A stretch of 64,000 nt of DNA, taken from NCBI RefSeq assembly GCF_030411995.1, contig NZ_JASNRC010000005.1, positions 113,451 through 177,450 on the forward strand, in the 5' to 3' direction. The stretch's first letter is position 1. Every line of letters begins with the position of its first letter. This document shows, piece after piece, positions 44,563 to 54,275 of the stretch. A model generated the notes under the pieces. It did no database searches. It was not told the DNA's origin and was given only the letters and a program-made list of their open reading frames with translations. The translations under genes and the position numbers were made by a program. The DNA is from Massilia sp. YIM B02769 (lineage in GTDB: Bacteria; Pseudomonadota; Gammaproteobacteria; Burkholderiales; Burkholderiaceae_D).

Positions 44563-45663
44563 TCAGAAATGGTGGCGCAAGCCCACCATGACACCATTCT
44601 GGGTCTTGCCCGCACCGACAGTACCGCCGGCGTCCAGCGCGACCGCCGAGGCGCCGTCGTTGTCCATGCGGCCAATCGCCGTGTACAGGACGGTGCGCTT
44701 CGACAGCGCGTAGCTCAGGCGCGCCACCAGCATGGTGACGTCGTCGTCGGAGTTCTTCGTGTTGCGCGCCGCGGCCTGGACGTCGACCACGAAGTTGTTG
44801 ACCGGGTGGCTCACGCCCAGGTACCACAGCAGCGACTCGGTCTGGCCGGTGGCCGCATTCGTTTCGCGGTCGATGGCGCCGCCGCCGATCTTGGTGGCGC
44901 CCAGCATCAGGTAGCCGTTGACGGTGGTGCGGATGTCGGTGTTGTTCGGGCTGGTCAGGCCGCCGGCCGCGCCCGTGTTGCCGTTCAGGCGGTCGTAGGA
45001 CGCGTTCAGGCCCCACTGCTTGTTCTCGTAGCCGAGCAGCGCCGTGTACTGGCGGCAGGCCTTCGAGTTGCCCGCCACTTCGCCGCCGCAGTTGGTGGCG
45101 GCCGGTCCGCCGGCGGCGGAGGCGTCGCGCCCGAAGCTGTAGGTGGCGCCCACCACGAAGCCGTTGAAGTTGCCCATGTAGCCGATGGCGTTGTCGCTGC
45201 GCGCGTTAGGCAGGTAGGGATCGATGCTGCCGATCGCGAACAAATGCGGGCCGAGGACGTCGGTCTTCAGGCCCGAGATGTAGGTCATGTTGTTCTGGCG
45301 GCCCAGGGTCAGCGTGCCCCAGTCGCCCTTCAGGCCCACCTGCGCCGCGCGGCCGAACATGCGTCCGCCCTGCTGGGACGATCCGTTGTCCATCGCCAGG
45401 CCGCTTTCCAGCACGAAGAACGCCTGCAAGCCGCCGCCGAGTTCCTCGCTGCCCTTGAAGCCGATGCGCGAGGGGAAGGAGCTGGTCAGCGACGGCACCT
45501 TGGTGTTCGAGTCGCCGGCGGCGTTCACATTGGTCATGTGGGCGACGCCGCTGTCGACGATACCGTAGACCTGGACCGAGGTCTGGGCTTGTGCCGAGGT
45601 GGCGGCAGAAACGGCGGCCAGGCCGCACACCAGCGCGGCTGCGCTGGACAGGATGTTCTTCAT
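44563..45663 (-). CDS. Outer membrane porin (Gram-negative general porin type)
   Basis: This 366-residue protein has a signal peptide (MKNILSSAAALVCGLAAVSAATSAQA), then the typical burkholderial porin start QTSVQVYGIVDSGVAHMTN, SRIGFKGSEELGGGLQAFFVLESG and a C-terminal aromatic residue in LRHHF, as needed for barrel assembly. It is a 16-strand OmpC-like trimer porin. The upstream PcaR-like box at 45690 and the adjacent receptor gene suggest a role in passage of aromatic acids; this is inference. Confidence 0.9.
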   Translation of the reverse strand: MKNILSSAAALVCGLAAVSAATSAQAQTSVQVYGIVDSGVAHMTNVNAAGDSNTKVPSLTSSFPSRIGFKGSEELGGGLQAFFVLESGLAMDNGSSQQGGRMFGRAAQVGLKGDWGTLTLGRQNNMTYISGLKTDVLGPHLFAIGSIDPYLPNARSDNAIGYMGNFNGFVVGATYSFGRDASAAGGPAATNCGGEVAGNSKACRQYTALLGYENKQWGLNASYDRLNGNTGAAGGLTSPNNTDIRTTVNGYLMLGATKIGGGAIDRETNAATGQTESLLWYLGVSHPVNNFVVDVQAAARNTKNSDDDVTMLVARLSYALSKRTVLYTAIGRMDNDGASAVALDAGGTVGAGKTQNGVMVGLRHHF

Positions 45664-45689
45664 GTTGTCTCCGTTGGTTTATTGTACGC

Positions 45690-45723
45690 GTTCGATTATC
45701 GAACAAGAGGTTGTTAATCGAAC
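45690..45723. promoter_or_regulatory. PcaR-type operator between the porin and receptor genes
   Basis: GTTCGAT-T-ATCGAAC (45690-45704) is a perfect palindrome. On the minus strand it is GTTCGATAATCGAAC, which agrees at 14 of 15 positions with the PcaR box. An additional half-site, GTTCGATTAAC on the minus strand, lies at 45713-45723. It would place both divergent genes under PcaR control. Confidence 0.8.
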
Positions 45724-45881
45724 GCTAAAACGATACTATTGTTGTCACGGAACCTTGTCAACAATATGCTTGAGTCATTTTTTGATGAGGTTGCGACATA
45801 GCGACGACATCGCCGGCGTGCACATGGACGACAAGTAAGCGACAAGCAGACGACAAGCAGACCAACCGACAGGAGACAAGC

Positions 45882-47063
45882 ATGCAATCGAAGACCATCG
45901 CGGCGCTCGCCGCGGCCACCGCCTTTGCCACTACCTTCGCCGCACCCGCGGCCTGGGCCCAGGACACCATCAAGGTCGGCGTGATCGCCTCCTTCTCGGG
46001 TCCCTTCGCCGACTACGGCAAGCAGATGCAGGGCGGGATCAAGGCCTGGATGGCGCAGAACGGCGACAGCGTCGCCGGCAAGAAGATCCAGATCATCTAC
46101 AAGGACACCACCGGCCCGTCGCCGGAGATCGCCAAGCGCCTCGCGCAGGAGCTGGTGGTGCGCGACAAGGTCGACTTCCTGGCCGGCTTCGGCCTGACGC
46201 CGGAAGCCCTGGCGGTGGCGCCGATCGCGCAGCAGGCCAAGAAGCCGATGATCATCATGAATGCGGCGACGTCCGTCATCACCACCAAGTCCGACTACAT
46301 CGCGCGCTTCTCGATGACGCTGCCGCAGATCTCGGCGCCGATGGGCGACTGGGCGCTGAAGAACAAGATCAAGAACGTGGCGACGGTGGTGGCCGACTAC
46401 GGCCCCGGCATCGATGCCGAGAAGGCCTTCAGCGACCGCCTGGTGAAGAACGGCGGCAAGGTGGTGGAAGCGATCCGCGTCCCGCTGCGCAATCCGGAGT
46501 TCGCCCCCTTCATCCAGCGCATCAAGGACGCCAAGCCGGACGCCGTGTTCGTGTTCGTGCCGGCCGGAGAGCAGAGCATCGCCTTCATGAAGGGCTACCG
46601 CGAGCGCGGCCTGGCCGCTGCCGGCATCAAGGTGATCGCCACCGGCGACCTGACCGACGACCACGTACTGCCGGCCATGGGCGACAACACCTTGGGCGTG
46701 ATCACCACCTTCCACTACTCGGCCGCGCACAAGTCGCCCGAAAACGACGCCTTCCTGAAAAGCTTCGCCGCCACCAACCCGCAGGGCGGCCGCCCGAACT
46801 TCATGGCCGTTGCCGCCTACGACGGCATGAACGCGATCTACCAGGTCAGCAACAAGCTCGGCGGCAAGATCGACGGCACCGAGGCGATGGCGGTATTGAA
46901 GGGCATGAAGATCAACAGCCCGCGCGGCCCGATCAGCATCGACCCGGCCACGCGCGACGTGGTGCAGACGGTGTACGTGCGCAAGGTGGAAAAAGTCAAC
47001 GGCGAACCCTACAACATCGAGTTCGACCAGTTCCCGAACTTGAAGGACCCGGGCAAGCAGTAA
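45882..47063 (+). CDS. LIV-type ABC transporter substrate-binding protein (second)
   Basis: This 393-residue receptor has a signal peptide (cleavage near WAQ, residue about 27) and the type I fold (VGVIASFSGPFADYGKQM, NAATSVITTKSDYI, ADYGPGIDAEKAF). It is close to the first receptor (36083) in sequence, including the C-terminal TRDVVQTVYVRKVEKVNGEPYNIEF stretch. No permease or ATPase gene is beside it, so it is an orphan receptor, probably serving the livHMGF-like membrane complex. It is divergent from the porin across a PcaR-type site. Confidence 0.88.
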   Translation: MQSKTIAALAAATAFATTFAAPAAWAQDTIKVGVIASFSGPFADYGKQMQGGIKAWMAQNGDSVAGKKIQIIYKDTTGPSPEIAKRLAQELVVRDKVDFLAGFGLTPEALAVAPIAQQAKKPMIIMNAATSVITTKSDYIARFSMTLPQISAPMGDWALKNKIKNVATVVADYGPGIDAEKAFSDRLVKNGGKVVEAIRVPLRNPEFAPFIQRIKDAKPDAVFVFVPAGEQSIAFMKGYRERGLAAAGIKVIATGDLTDDHVLPAMGDNTLGVITTFHYSAAHKSPENDAFLKSFAATNPQGGRPNFMAVAAYDGMNAIYQVSNKLGGKIDGTEAMAVLKGMKINSPRGPISIDPATRDVVQTVYVRKVEKVNGEPYNIEFDQFPNLKDPGKQ

Positions 47064-47082
47064 CAGCCGGGGTCAGGTCTGA

Positions 47083-47117
47083 CATTCGGACACGGGCTCA
47101 GCCATGCTGTCCGAATG
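47083..47117. repeat. Inverted repeat between convergent genes
   Basis: CATTCGGACA (47083-47092) and TGTCCGAATG (47108-47117) form a perfect 10-bp stem with a 15-base loop. It lies between the receptor stop and the DUF1176 stop and may be a bidirectional terminator, although no T-tract follows. Confidence 0.5.
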
Positions 47118-47143
47118 CCGGGTATCTGCACGCGGGGACGCGG

Positions 47144-48250
47144 CTACGCGCCCGGCTTGCGCACGGTCGTCACCAGGGTCGGCAAGGACCAGGCGCCGCC
47201 GGGCGCGATGCCATTGCAGGCGCCGCTGTTGCCCAGGTTCGTATGGACGAAGCGCTTGCCGTCCCAGGTCCAGTGTTCGAAGGCCCAGCAGTCGCCCATG
47301 CCGCGGCCCTTTTGCGAGCCGTCGATCTTGCCGGCGTCGTAGCCCGCGCCGTAGCTGGTCACCAGTTCGGGCGCGTACGGCGGGTTCGCATTGATCACCC
47401 AGTAGGCATCGCCTGTGTTGGAAGCCCCGCGCCAGCACAGCGTGGAAGCCAGCAGCTTGCCACCCGACAGGCGCCGCACGATGATCTCGTTTGGCGACTC
47501 GCCGGGTTCGGTCAGGACCGGGCAGTCCTCGGCCTGCGTCTTGAGCGCCGCACGCAGGGCATCCAGGCGCGCCTTCGGCCACGTGACGAGATCCTGACGC
47601 GGCACGGCGGCGGCCACCACCACGGGCGCCGGCAGCGGCGGCAACACGGTCTTCTCGTCGCGCGCGCCCTTGCGCGCCAGGGCGCCGGGCGTACCGAGGC
47701 GGCCCTGGAATTCATCCATCTTGAGCAGCACCGCCGCCGCTCCCTTGTCGGACAGGCGCCAGGTGCGGGTGCCGTCCGTCCACGCGATCCTGCTGCGGCG
47801 GGTCAGCGATGACAGCAGCGCCTGCGTCTGGGCCGGCGCCAGGTCGACTGTCCATTTGCCCTGCTCGATCAGCACCTTGCCATGCGCCTGCCCGTTGATC
47901 CTCATCGCCAGCGTCATTCGCTGCGGCAGCTGGTCGGTGGTCTGGTCGGCGCCGGGGTTCCCGATCTGGAATTCGCCGCGTACGGCTTCGTTCGGCCCGG
48001 CCTTGCGCGTGAACAGGACGGACACCGGCAGCGGCTCGCCGTTGCCGGCGGCCTCCGCGTCGTCATCGTCGCTGCCGCTCGTGCTGTGGTAGCCGGCGGC
48101 GCGGCAGGTGCGGGTATTGTCGCAGGCCAGTTCCCAGTCGCCGTGCTCGAAGCGCACGCCAGGCGCACCGGCAGGCTCGATGGCGGCCGCCCCGGTCGTG
48201 GCGCAGGCAGCCAGCATGGCCAGGAAGGCCGCATTGCGGGTCGATCTCAT
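47144..48250 (-). CDS. DUF1176 family secreted protein (downstream copy)
   Basis: This 368-residue protein has a signal peptide (about residues 1-23) and the DUF1176 core: FEHGDWELACDNTRTCRAAGY with paired cysteines, then LSDKGAAAVLLKMDEFQGRLGTPGALARKG and a C-terminal RGMGDCWAFEHWTWDGKRF with a cysteine pair. Function is unknown; the family is periplasmic in Proteobacteria. It is a tandem paralogue of the gene at 48281, and the two are separated by 30 bases. Confidence 0.88.
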   Translation of the reverse strand: MRSTRNAAFLAMLAACATTGAAAIEPAGAPGVRFEHGDWELACDNTRTCRAAGYHSTSGSDDDDAEAAGNGEPLPVSVLFTRKAGPNEAVRGEFQIGNPGADQTTDQLPQRMTLAMRINGQAHGKVLIEQGKWTVDLAPAQTQALLSSLTRRSRIAWTDGTRTWRLSDKGAAAVLLKMDEFQGRLGTPGALARKGARDEKTVLPPLPAPVVVAAAVPRQDLVTWPKARLDALRAALKTQAEDCPVLTEPGESPNEIIVRRLSGGKLLASTLCWRGASNTGDAYWVINANPPYAPELVTSYGAGYDAGKIDGSQKGRGMGDCWAFEHWTWDGKRFVHTNLGNSGACNGIAPGGAWSLPTLVTTVRKPGA

Positions 48251-48280
48251 TCGTCGTTCTCCAATCGAGCGTGACGGCCC

Positions 48281-49381
48281 TCAGGGCCTGTTTGTAGGGC
48301 GCGCCGGCTGCACGGCGGTCACCATTACCGGCAGCACCCAGGCGCCACCCGGCGCGACCAGCCTGCAATCGCCGGTGTCGCCCTCGCTGCTATGCACGAA
48401 GACCTTGCCGTCCCAGGTCCATTCGTCGAACGAAAAGCAGTCGCCCAGCCCGCGTCCCTTCAACGAGGAACCGATGATCCCGGACGCGTAGCCGTTGCCG
48501 GCGGTCGTCACCAGCCGCGGCGCGTACGGCGGCCTGGCGTTGACGACCCAATAGGCGGCGCCCTCGTTATACGCCGCCCGCCAGCACGGCAAGGACGCCA
48601 GCAGCTTGCCGCCGGTCAGGCGCCAGACGGCGATGTCGCCGGGCGTGCCGTCGATATTGTCCGGCTCCGTGCAGGTGTCGGCCGGCGCCTTCAGGGCCTG
48701 GCGCAAGGCTGCCAGCCGGGGCGCCGGCAGGTCGATGGCCCTGTCGTCGAGCGCGGGTACGCGGACCACGGGTTCCGGCAAGGGGGCCAGGACGCTGGTT
48801 TCAAGCCTGGCGCCCTTGCGCACCAGCGCGCCTGGGGTGCCGACGCGGCCCTGGAACGCGTCCATCTTGAGCAGGACCGCGGCGGCGCCGGCGTCGGACA
48901 GGCGCCAGGTAAACGGGCCGTCCGTCCACGCGATCTTGCTCACCCGTGTGAGCGCCGCCAGCAAGGCTTGCGTCTGGCCGGGCGCGAGGTCGACCGTCGG
49001 ATTGTCCCCGGTGACGGCGACCTTGCCGTGCTCCTTGCCGTCGATGGTCATGGTCAGCGACAGCGTCCTAGGCAGCGGCGCGGCGGGCTGGGTGTCCTCG
49101 TAGGTGCCGATCTGGAGTTCGGCATGGACGAGGGTATCCGGACCGGCCTTGCGGGTCAGCAGCACCGACATCCGCCGCTGCCCGGCGCCGTCATTGTTCC
49201 CAGCGTCGCTGCTGTTTTCACTGTCATACCCGGCGGCGCGGCAGGTGCGCGTGTTATCGCAGGCGATCTCCCAGTCACCGTAGGAAAACCGCAGCCTGGG
49301 CAGCTCGGCGCCATTGGCGTTCCAGGAAGCGGCCAGCAGGGACAGGCCCAGGGCCGGGAATGCGGTGAACAGTCGTTTCAT
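48281..49381 (-). CDS. DUF1176 family secreted protein (upstream copy)
   Basis: This 366-residue paralogue carries the same landmarks: FSYGDWEIACDNTRTCRAAGYD, LSDAGAAAVLLKMDAFQGRVGTPGALVRKG and GLGDCFSFDEWTWDGKVF. I choose ATG 49379-49381 because the signal peptide MKRLFTAFPALGLSLLAAS begins there. Together the pair looks like an old tandem duplication that has diverged over most of its length while keeping the cysteines. Confidence 0.88.
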   Translation of the reverse strand: MKRLFTAFPALGLSLLAASWNANGAELPRLRFSYGDWEIACDNTRTCRAAGYDSENSSDAGNNDGAGQRRMSVLLTRKAGPDTLVHAELQIGTYEDTQPAAPLPRTLSLTMTIDGKEHGKVAVTGDNPTVDLAPGQTQALLAALTRVSKIAWTDGPFTWRLSDAGAAAVLLKMDAFQGRVGTPGALVRKGARLETSVLAPLPEPVVRVPALDDRAIDLPAPRLAALRQALKAPADTCTEPDNIDGTPGDIAVWRLTGGKLLASLPCWRAAYNEGAAYWVVNARPPYAPRLVTTAGNGYASGIIGSSLKGRGLGDCFSFDEWTWDGKVFVHSSEGDTGDCRLVAPGGAWVLPVMVTAVQPARPTNRP

Positions 49382-49631
49382 GTGTCGTATTGTGCGCGAG
49401 CGCCCGCGGGCTCGGCCCATCGGCTTGTTCCAGGACAACCGAAGTCTACGTTACCGTTGTTTTGTTGGCAAGACAACTCAGCCGCTATCCGTGTGGACCG
49501 CGTGCTCGACGGTCAACTCCCTGCAAGAAAACACGATCCGGGCCGTTGGAGTTTGCGAACGGGAAGCAAGCCGCACCGCATATTGCTTCAAGCCGCGCTG
49601 TTCGGCCCCTGGCCTGTTCTTCCATGAACGC

Positions 49632-51197
49632 TCAAGGAGGCGACGTGGCGTCATCCGATTCGTGCCTGCGCAGCCAGGCTCGTGCCGTGTCGTTGTCCGG
49701 TTCGAGCGCGATTATCGTGCGGTAGGTTTGCGCGGCGGCTTGTACCTCTCCGGTCTTGACCTGCATCTCGGCGAGGTCCAGCTTCGCCCACAGGCTGGGG
49801 TAGAGATGGTCGCCGAGGCGGAAGATTTCGCGCGCCTGGGCAAAGCGCCCGCGCTGTTTCAGGGCGGTGGCCCAGCCGATGAAGTCGTTGCGCTCGACCT
49901 TGAAGCTGGCGCCCTGCGCCTGCAACTGCGTGTACACCGGAATCGCATGCTCGAAGCCTTGCGCCCTCAGCCGCGCGACGAAGCTCTCCCAGCCTGGCGC
50001 AGGGTCCTGCGTCTTGCGGCGGATGTCGACCGTCACCAGGTTGCCGGCCGCGCCGTTCGCAGCCGGCGTGTTATCGATGAAGGCGCGGCCGGCAGCGTCC
50101 CCCTTCAGCTGGGCGTCGAGGAAGCGCAGCGTATAGCGTGCGGCCCAGCCATAGGCGGTCGCCACCTCGTCGCGCGTATGGCTCACGAAGTCGCTGTCCG
50201 CCGCAAAGCGCCCGTTCAGCGACGAAAAATCGACATGGCGCATCGGCTCCAGGGTGACCAGCACCACGTCGGCGTAGCGCATCCCGTCGATGAAGGACGG
50301 AGCCGGGTCCTTGCTGGGCGCTTCGTCGGGTTCCGGGCGCGCGCCCACATACAGCAGCGGCACGGCCACGCGCGCCGGCGAGACGTTCCTGACCGCGTCC
50401 TTGCCGCCGTCGACGAGTTCGGGGAAGTAGCGCACCGAGCCTTCCAGGCTGACGAGCGCCTTGATGCGCGGGTCCCTGGCCGCGGCCACCATATTCGCCA
50501 GCCCGCCCCAGCTGAAGCCGGCCACCGCCAGCCTGCCGGTATCGGCGTGCGCGAGGGTGTCCGCAAAGCCGATCAGCCAGGAGATGTCGCGCGCTTGCGG
50601 TTCCAGGCCTTCGGCGGTCAGCGTGGTTTCGCGCCGGTGCTCGCCCAGCGAGGGACTGGCCAGCACGACGTAGCCGTGGCTGGCCAGGTATTCGCACAAG
50701 TCGGCGTTCTCGATGGCGCTCGCCGAAAAGCCCGGGGCATAGACCACGACCGGAAACCTGCCCTGCTTCGCACGGGCATCGCGTACCGCCAGCATCGGGC
50801 GCGCCAGGTCGCGCAGCAGTGCCGCACGGCGCGCACCGCCGCCCTCCTCGATCAGGCGGTCGGCGAAGCGCCTGCGCTCGGCGGCACTGCGCGTGAAGTC
50901 GTCCTCGCCCATGCTGGTGTCGAGATAGTCGCGGAAGCTCAGGCGCTTCCCGCCCTGTGCGGCCGGATACCAGACGAGCACCTGGATCGGACGCGCCCTT
51001 TCGCCCTGGGCCGGCTCGCCGGTGTAGAGGTCGATTGCCGTCTTGTAGAGACGCGAGCGGTCGTACTGCTGGACCACTTTCACGCCCACGGCATGCGGCC
51101 CGGGCGGGTTCGAGAAGGTGAAGCTATCGGCCGCGCGGGCGGCCATGGCGCTGCACAGGAACAGGAGCATGAGCATGAGCGTGAACAGGCGCGGCAT
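49632..51197 (-). CDS. Secreted alpha/beta hydrolase with C-terminal TPR-like tail
   Basis: This 521-residue protein has a signal peptide (MPRLFTLMLMLLFLCSAMAARA), an alpha/beta hydrolase core (YAPGFSASAIENADLCEYLASHGYVV and AGFSWGGLANM, nucleophile Ser in GFSWGG) and a helical tail from about 430 that ends in TPR-like sequence (ALKQRGRFAQAREIFRLGDHLYP, LDLAEMQVKTGEVQAAAQTYRTIIALEPDN). The open frame extends to 51320, but the signal peptide points to ATG 51195-51197. Substrate unknown; it resembles platelet-activating-factor acetylhydrolase or dienelactone hydrolase types. Confidence 0.8.
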   Translation of the reverse strand: MPRLFTLMLMLLFLCSAMAARAADSFTFSNPPGPHAVGVKVVQQYDRSRLYKTAIDLYTGEPAQGERARPIQVLVWYPAAQGGKRLSFRDYLDTSMGEDDFTRSAAERRRFADRLIEEGGGARRAALLRDLARPMLAVRDARAKQGRFPVVVYAPGFSASAIENADLCEYLASHGYVVLASPSLGEHRRETTLTAEGLEPQARDISWLIGFADTLAHADTGRLAVAGFSWGGLANMVAAARDPRIKALVSLEGSVRYFPELVDGGKDAVRNVSPARVAVPLLYVGARPEPDEAPSKDPAPSFIDGMRYADVVLVTLEPMRHVDFSSLNGRFAADSDFVSHTRDEVATAYGWAARYTLRFLDAQLKGDAAGRAFIDNTPAANGAAGNLVTVDIRRKTQDPAPGWESFVARLRAQGFEHAIPVYTQLQAQGASFKVERNDFIGWATALKQRGRFAQAREIFRLGDHLYPSLWAKLDLAEMQVKTGEVQAAAQTYRTIIALEPDNDTARAWLRRHESDDATSPP

Positions 51198-51435
51198 CGC
51201 AAGGGCTTTCTTTCGTGTGAGGTTTGGCGGGATGGCTGGCAACGACGGGTATGGCGGAGCCGATGGTAGAGCATCTAGACAAGTTTGTCTATGAATGGAT
51301 GCGAGGCATGCGCATGGCATGGCCGCTGCGGTCGTCGGTCAACCGTGCCCTCCCCTGCGATGGTGCGGTGTAGCATAAGTCAGGGAGGCGACCGGCAAAC
51401 CGCGCCCCACCGACTAACCGAACGAGAAAGGACCA

Positions 51436-52440
51436 ATGGTGAACCAGCGCTATCGACCGATCACGCGCCTGGGCCTGGGTGGCACCGGGCTGGGCGACAT
51501 GTACCACACCACCAGCGACGAGGCGGCATCGGCCACCGTCGACGCCGCGTGGGAAGCGGGCATCCGCTATTTCGACACCGCGCCGCACTACGGCGCCGGC
51601 CTGTCCGAGCACCGCTTCGGCCAGGCCCTGCGCCGCCGTCCGCGCGACGCGTACACGCTGTCGACCAAGGTCGGGCGCCTGCTGGTGCCGCACGCGGGCG
51701 GCGAGATCGCGGCGCCCTTCGTCGGCTCGCTGCCCTTCAAGCGCGTGCTCGACTACACGGCCGACGGCGTGCGCCGCGCCGTCGAAGACAGCCTGCAACG
51801 CCTGGCGCTCGGCCACGTCGACATCGTCTACGTGCACGACCTCTCGCCCGACGCCCTGCCCCAGGCCGAATTCGAACACCATTTCGGCATCGCGGCCGGC
51901 AGGAACGGCGCCTTCGAGGGCCTGGTCAAGCTGCGCGAGGAAGGCCTGATCAAGGGCTGGGGCATGGGCGTGAACACCATCGAGCCCTGCATGCGCGCGC
52001 TGCGGCAGTCCGACCCCGACATCTTCCTGCTGGCCGGCCGCTACACGCTGATGGAAACCACGCCGCTGCAGGAGTTCTTCCCGCTGTGCGCGCAGCGCGG
52101 CGCCAGCGTGGTGCTCGGCGGGCCCTTCAATTCCGGCTTCCTGGCCGGCGGCGAGCATTACGACTACCAGCCGGCCAAGCCCGAGCAGCATGCGCAGCGC
52201 GAGCGCCTGCGCAAGGTGGCCGCCGAACACGGCGTCGACTTGCCGGCGGCGGCGCTGCAGTTCGGGCTGGCGCATCCGGTGGTGGCGGCGACGATTCCTG
52301 GCGCCAGCAGCCCGCAGCACCTGAAGCGCAATGCCGCGCTGATGGATATCCAGATCCCGGCCGCCTTCTGGGAAGCGCTGCAGGCCGAGGGCCTGCTGCC
52401 GCAGGACGCACCCATCCCACCGCGCAAGCCGGTGGTGTAA
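51436..52440 (+). CDS. Aldo/keto reductase
   Basis: This 334-residue NAD(P)H-dependent oxidoreductase has the AKR catalytic tetrad: FDTAPHYGAG (Asp, Tyr), LSTKVGRLL (Lys) and VHDLSPD (His). It is close to the L-fucose/D-threo-aldose 1-dehydrogenase-like AKR group by its VGSLPFKRVLDYTADGVRRAVEDSLQRL stretch. It stands 148 bases before the acyl-CoA synthetase gene on the same strand. Substrate is probably a sugar or aldehyde. Confidence 0.88.
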   Translation: MVNQRYRPITRLGLGGTGLGDMYHTTSDEAASATVDAAWEAGIRYFDTAPHYGAGLSEHRFGQALRRRPRDAYTLSTKVGRLLVPHAGGEIAAPFVGSLPFKRVLDYTADGVRRAVEDSLQRLALGHVDIVYVHDLSPDALPQAEFEHHFGIAAGRNGAFEGLVKLREEGLIKGWGMGVNTIEPCMRALRQSDPDIFLLAGRYTLMETTPLQEFFPLCAQRGASVVLGGPFNSGFLAGGEHYDYQPAKPEQHAQRERLRKVAAEHGVDLPAAALQFGLAHPVVAATIPGASSPQHLKRNAALMDIQIPAAFWEALQAEGLLPQDAPIPPRKPVV

Positions 52441-52588
52441 GCTGTAGCATACGCAAGACAGGCCGCCGCCCTGCCCCGCAGGCGCGGCGGCCGACGTCAT
52501 GCATCTGCGCCCGCGTATGCGGGGCATGCCGACTGCGCGGCACAGCGCAGCGGCACACCATAGACAACAACAAGGATATGGAGACAAC

Positions 52589-54268
52589 ATGCAAGCCCAG
52601 CCAAGCTACGTCCATGGCGCGCACGACGTGCCCCTGATCGGCCAGACCATCGGCGACTTCCTTACCGACATCGCAGCCCGCCACGGCGACAACGACGCGC
52701 TCGTCGTCCCGCACCAGGGCGTGCGCTGGACCTACCGCGACTTCGACGAACGCGTGACACGCCTCGCGGCCGGCCTGCTGGCCCTGGGCCTGCAGCCGGG
52801 CGACCGCGTCGGCATCTGGTCGCAGAACTGCGCCGAATGGGTATTGGTGCAGTTCGCCACCGCGCGCGCCGGCCTGATCATGGTGAACATCAACCCGGCC
52901 TACCGGCGCTCGGAACTGGAGTATGTGCTGGGCAAGGTGCAGTGTGCGGCCCTGATTTTGTCGCCCGTCTTCAAGACCAGCGACTACATCGGCATGGTGC
53001 AGGACGTGGTGCCGGAAATCCGCGACGCGGCGCCGTCGCAGCTGCGCTCCGGGAAGCTGCCGCAACTGCGCCATGTGATCCGCCTGGGCAGCGAGCAGAC
53101 GCCGGGCATGCTGAACTTCGACGATTTGTTGGCGCAGCCGAGCGCCGGGCAACTGGAGAGCCTGGCGACGCTGGGCGCGGCGCTGCAATTCGACGACCCG
53201 GTGAACATCCAGTTCACCTCGGGCACCACGGGTTCGCCGAAAGGCGCAACGCTCACGCACCACAATATCCTGAACAACGGCTTCTTCATCGGCGAGGCGA
53301 TGAAGCTCACGCACATCGACCGCCTCTGCATCCCGGTGCCGCTGTACCACTGCTTCGGCATGGTGCTGGGGAACCTGGCCTGCGTGACGCATGGCGCGAC
53401 CATGGTCTTCCCCGGTGAAGGTTTCGAGCCGAAGTCGGTGCTCGAGACGGTGCAGGCCGAGCGCTGCAGCGGGCTGCATGGCGTGCCGACCATGTTCATC
53501 GCCCTGCTCGACCATCCGGACTTCGGCCAATACGATCTGTCGACCCTGCGTACCGGGATCATGGCCGGCTCGCCCTGCCCGGCCGAGGTGATGAGCCGCG
53601 TGATCGAGCGCATGCACCTGTCCGAGATCACGATTGCCTACGGCATGACGGAAACCTCGCCGGTCAGCTTCCAGAGTTCGACCGATGATCCGGTGCCGCT
53701 GCGGGTGGCCACCATCGGCCGCGTGCACCCGCACCTGGAAGTCAAGATCGTCGACGCCGACGGGCGCATCGTGCCGCGCGGCGTGAAGGGAGAACTGCTC
53801 ACGCGCGGCTATTCGGTGATGCTGGGCTACTGGGGCGACGAGGAAAAGACCCGGGAGACCATCGATGCGGCGCGCTGGATGCATACCGGCGACCTGGCCG
53901 TGATCGACGAGAACGGTTTCGCCACCATCGTCGGCCGCGCCAAGGACATGGTGATCCGCGGCGGCGAGAACATCTATCCGCGCGAGATCGAGGAATTCCT
54001 GTACAAGCATCCGAAGGTACTGGACGTGCAGTGCGTCGGCGTGCCGGATGCGAAGTTCGGCGAGGAGCTGTGCGCCTGCATCATCCTGCGGCCCGGGATG
54101 GAAGCGGAGGCCGACGAGATCCGCGACTTCTGCAAGGGGCAGATCGCCCACTACAAGATTCCGCGCCATATTCGCTTCGTGACGCAATTTCCGATGACGG
54201 TGACCGGCAAGATCCAGAAGTACCTGCTGCGCGAGCAGGCGGCGACCGATCTCGGGCTGGCGGGTTGA
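52589..54268 (+). CDS. AMP-binding acyl-CoA synthetase
   Basis: This 559-residue ATP-dependent acid-CoA ligase has [18 protein letters not shown] (P-loop), [61 protein letters not shown] and a C-terminal [13 protein letters not shown] lysine. Medium-chain or fatty-acid synthetases and aromatic acid ligases share these motifs, so the acid is not fixed. ATG 52589 follows an AGGATATGGAGA site. It is 8 bases before the isomerase gene, a likely two-gene operon. Confidence 0.9.
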   Translation: MQAQPSYVHGAHDVPLIGQTIGDFLTDIAARHGDNDALVVPHQGVRWTYRDFDERVTRLAAGLLALGLQPGDRVGIWSQNCAEWVLVQFATARAGLIMVNINPAYRRSELEYVLGKVQCAALILSPVFKTSDYIGMVQDVVPEIRDAAPSQLRSGKLPQLRHVIRLGSEQTPGMLNFDDLLAQPSAGQLESLATLGAALQFDDPVNIQFTSGTTGSPKGATLTHHNILNNGFFIGEAMKLTHIDRLCIPVPLYHCFGMVLGNLACVTHGATMVFPGEGFEPKSVLETVQAERCSGLHGVPTMFIALLDHPDFGQYDLSTLRTGIMAGSPCPAEVMSRVIERMHLSEITIAYGMTETSPVSFQSSTDDPVPLRVATIGRVHPHLEVKIVDADGRIVPRGVKGELLTRGYSVMLGYWGDEEKTRETIDAARWMHTGDLAVIDENGFATIVGRAKDMVIRGGENIYPREIEEFLYKHPKVLDVQCVGVPDAKFGEELCACIILRPGMEAEADEIRDFCKGQIAHYKIPRHIRFVTQFPMTVTGKIQKYLLREQAATDLGLAG

Positions 54269-54275
54269 GGCGAAC

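Noticed and set aside
43454-45016. Minus-strand frame of 520 codons across pcaR
   Set aside because: It runs antisense to pcaR, through the repeats and over the end of the porin gene in a different frame.
49314-51269. Long plus-strand frame opposite the hydrolase gene (651 codons)
   Set aside because: Antisense to the signal-peptide-bearing hydrolase; no domain recognised.
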